Positions 63,228-64,000 of a DNA stretch of 64,000 bases are shown in pieces. How positions within the stretch are numbered: position 1 is the first letter of the stretch; every line of letters begins with the position of its first letter. Made by a program: the position numbers and the translations under genes. The notes below the pieces were generated by a model. It worked only from the letters and a program-made list of their open reading frames with translations. It was not told the origin of the DNA and did not search any database. Source of the stretch: Streptomyces sp. NBC_00236 (GTDB lineage: Bacteria > Actinomycetota > Actinomycetes > Streptomycetales > Streptomycetaceae); contig NZ_CP108100.1 of NCBI RefSeq assembly GCF_036195045.1, positions 5,518,001-5,582,000 on the forward strand. Reading direction: 5' to 3'.

Positions 63228-63292
63228 TTGTGAGTACGCCCGCGGGGGGCGGGCCGCTCCGGACCTTGACGATCGAGGAGGCGGCCGGGCAG

Positions 63293-63952
63293 ATGGAGAC
63301 AACGAGTCGGGTGGGCGCGGATGGTGCGCCGGACACAGCCACGGCGGAGGGGGTGCCGGCGGCCCGGCTCACGGTCGACGGCTATCTGCAGGCGCCGTTC
63401 CCCTGGTACGGACTGGACGAGGCCTTCACCGGGCGGCGCTGGCTGATGCAGGTGGGCACCGCGGCGGACGGCACGGTGCAGCACGGCTCGACCGGTCACG
63501 GTGACGAGCCGTCGGTACGGGGCGGCGACTCCGGTGCGGACAAGCAGCGCTTCGCGGTGGTCGTCACCGTCGCCAGCAGCCCGGTACGGCGCAGCGGCGA
63601 CGGCACGGGGGTCCTGGACGCGACGACCGTCTCCTCGGCTGCCTGGCTGGCAGGCTCCGGCCTGCTCGCCTACACCTGGCCCCCGCAGTTGGACCACACC
63701 CTGCGCGACGACTGGCTGGACCAGCAGACGGAGACGGCGTTCGAGCTCGCCGACGATCTGGACGGCCCCGCGTGGTCGGTGCTGTCGCTGCCGGTCGACG
63801 GTGTGCCGGTGCCCTTCCACTACCGCGAGTCCGAGTTCGGCTGGGTGCTGGCGGGGTCGGCGCACGGCGTGCACATCGGGGCTTACGGGCGGGGGATGAG
63901 CGCGTACGGGCTGGGGTTCTCGGTCGTCGAGGACATCGCGTCGTACGCGTAG
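63293..63952 (+). CDS. Uncharacterised conserved protein
   Basis: 219 residues from ATG 63293; GAGGAGG stands 11 nt upstream, a bit far. No signal peptide, no membrane helix, no known motif. Notable conserved-looking stretches are APFPWYGLDEAFTGRRWLMQ and PVPFHYRESEFGWVLAGSAH. The same gene follows tatB in several Streptomyces from memory. The remaining 48 bases to the window end contain nothing recognisable. Confidence 0.75.
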   Translation: METTSRVGADGAPDTATAEGVPAARLTVDGYLQAPFPWYGLDEAFTGRRWLMQVGTAADGTVQHGSTGHGDEPSVRGGDSGADKQRFAVVVTVASSPVRRSGDGTGVLDATTVSSAAWLAGSGLLAYTWPPQLDHTLRDDWLDQQTETAFELADDLDGPAWSVLSLPVDGVPVPFHYRESEFGWVLAGSAHGVHIGAYGRGMSAYGLGFSVVEDIASYA

Positions 63953-64000
63953 CCGCCGGGCGGTTCACGAACCACGCACAAGGTGCCGGGACCCGGGGTC

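Noticed and set aside
60234..63302. 1022-codon open frame opposite anti-sigma, htrA and tatB
   Set aside because: It covers three well supported genes on the other strand; its translation is low-complexity and without motifs.

Overview
The window is high-GC actinobacterial chromosome, almost certainly Streptomyces. Codon third positions are strongly G/C and many genes start at GTG or TTG. Several promoters look leaderless, with a TANNNT box 5-7 nt before the start codon. Markers include a bldK-type oligopeptide importer beside typA, mycothiol biosynthesis (mshB), DUF3117 and a sigE-like/anti-sigma/htrA/tatB block. From memory, the order typA ... mshB ... fdxA-dapC ... dapE-LOG-folP2 ... tag-DUF3117-O-methyltransferase-ECF sigma-htrA-tatB is shared with Streptomyces coelicolor (about SCO5111-SCO5151) and, more loosely, with Mycobacterium tuberculosis Rv1165-Rv1224. 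No rRNA, tRNA, CRISPR array, prophage or insertion sequence was recognised.

Region 1 (1-18.0 kb): the 3' end of typA, then two complete oligopeptide ABC importers in tandem. The first has the order permease, lipoprotein, permease, ATPase, ATPase and is taken to be bldKABCDE. It is preceded by a 23-codon ORF that resembles the start of a lost binding-protein gene. A MarR/MFS pair and two tail-to-tail NUDIX genes separate it from the second importer (lipoprotein, two permeases, two ATPases). A membrane protein with a Pro/Gly/Tyr tail follows.

Region 2 (18.0-31.8 kb): an S9 dipeptidyl-peptidase-like enzyme, a 64-residue membrane protein, mshB with a coupled membrane protein, and a large anchored protein with VanW-associated domains. 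Next come two ABC exporter/two-component modules, one in a single operon and one divergent, whose response-regulator genes converge.

Region 3 (31.8-49.2 kb), the accessory part: a secreted GH13 amylase with Trp at the usual catalytic-site His; an SDR/TetR pair sharing an operator; a secreted beta-helix protein under a LacI-type palindrome; two adjacent genes sharing an unnamed C-terminal domain, one fused to a phage-baseplate-like beta-propeller; an acetyltransferase-TetR/MFS divergon; a free-standing threonyl-tRNA synthetase behind a Thr-rich leader peptide and terminator; a class F sortase next to a five-repeat surface protein; an Otr(A)/TetM-like ribosomal protection GTPase with an overlapping upstream ORF and a WblC(WhiB7)-like promoter; and SirB1 and GNAT genes.

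Region 4 (49.2-64 kb): conserved housekeeping. It holds ferredoxin and dapC, dapE, a LOG-family protein, a second dihydropteroate synthase, a DivIVA-domain protein and DNA glycosylase, enoyl-CoA hydratase, DUF3117, an O-methyltransferase, the envelope-stress module (ECF sigma, zinc anti-sigma, HtrA, TatB) and a final uncharacterised gene. Convergent genes are often separated by long perfect hairpins, including a 64-bp perfect palindrome after dapC.
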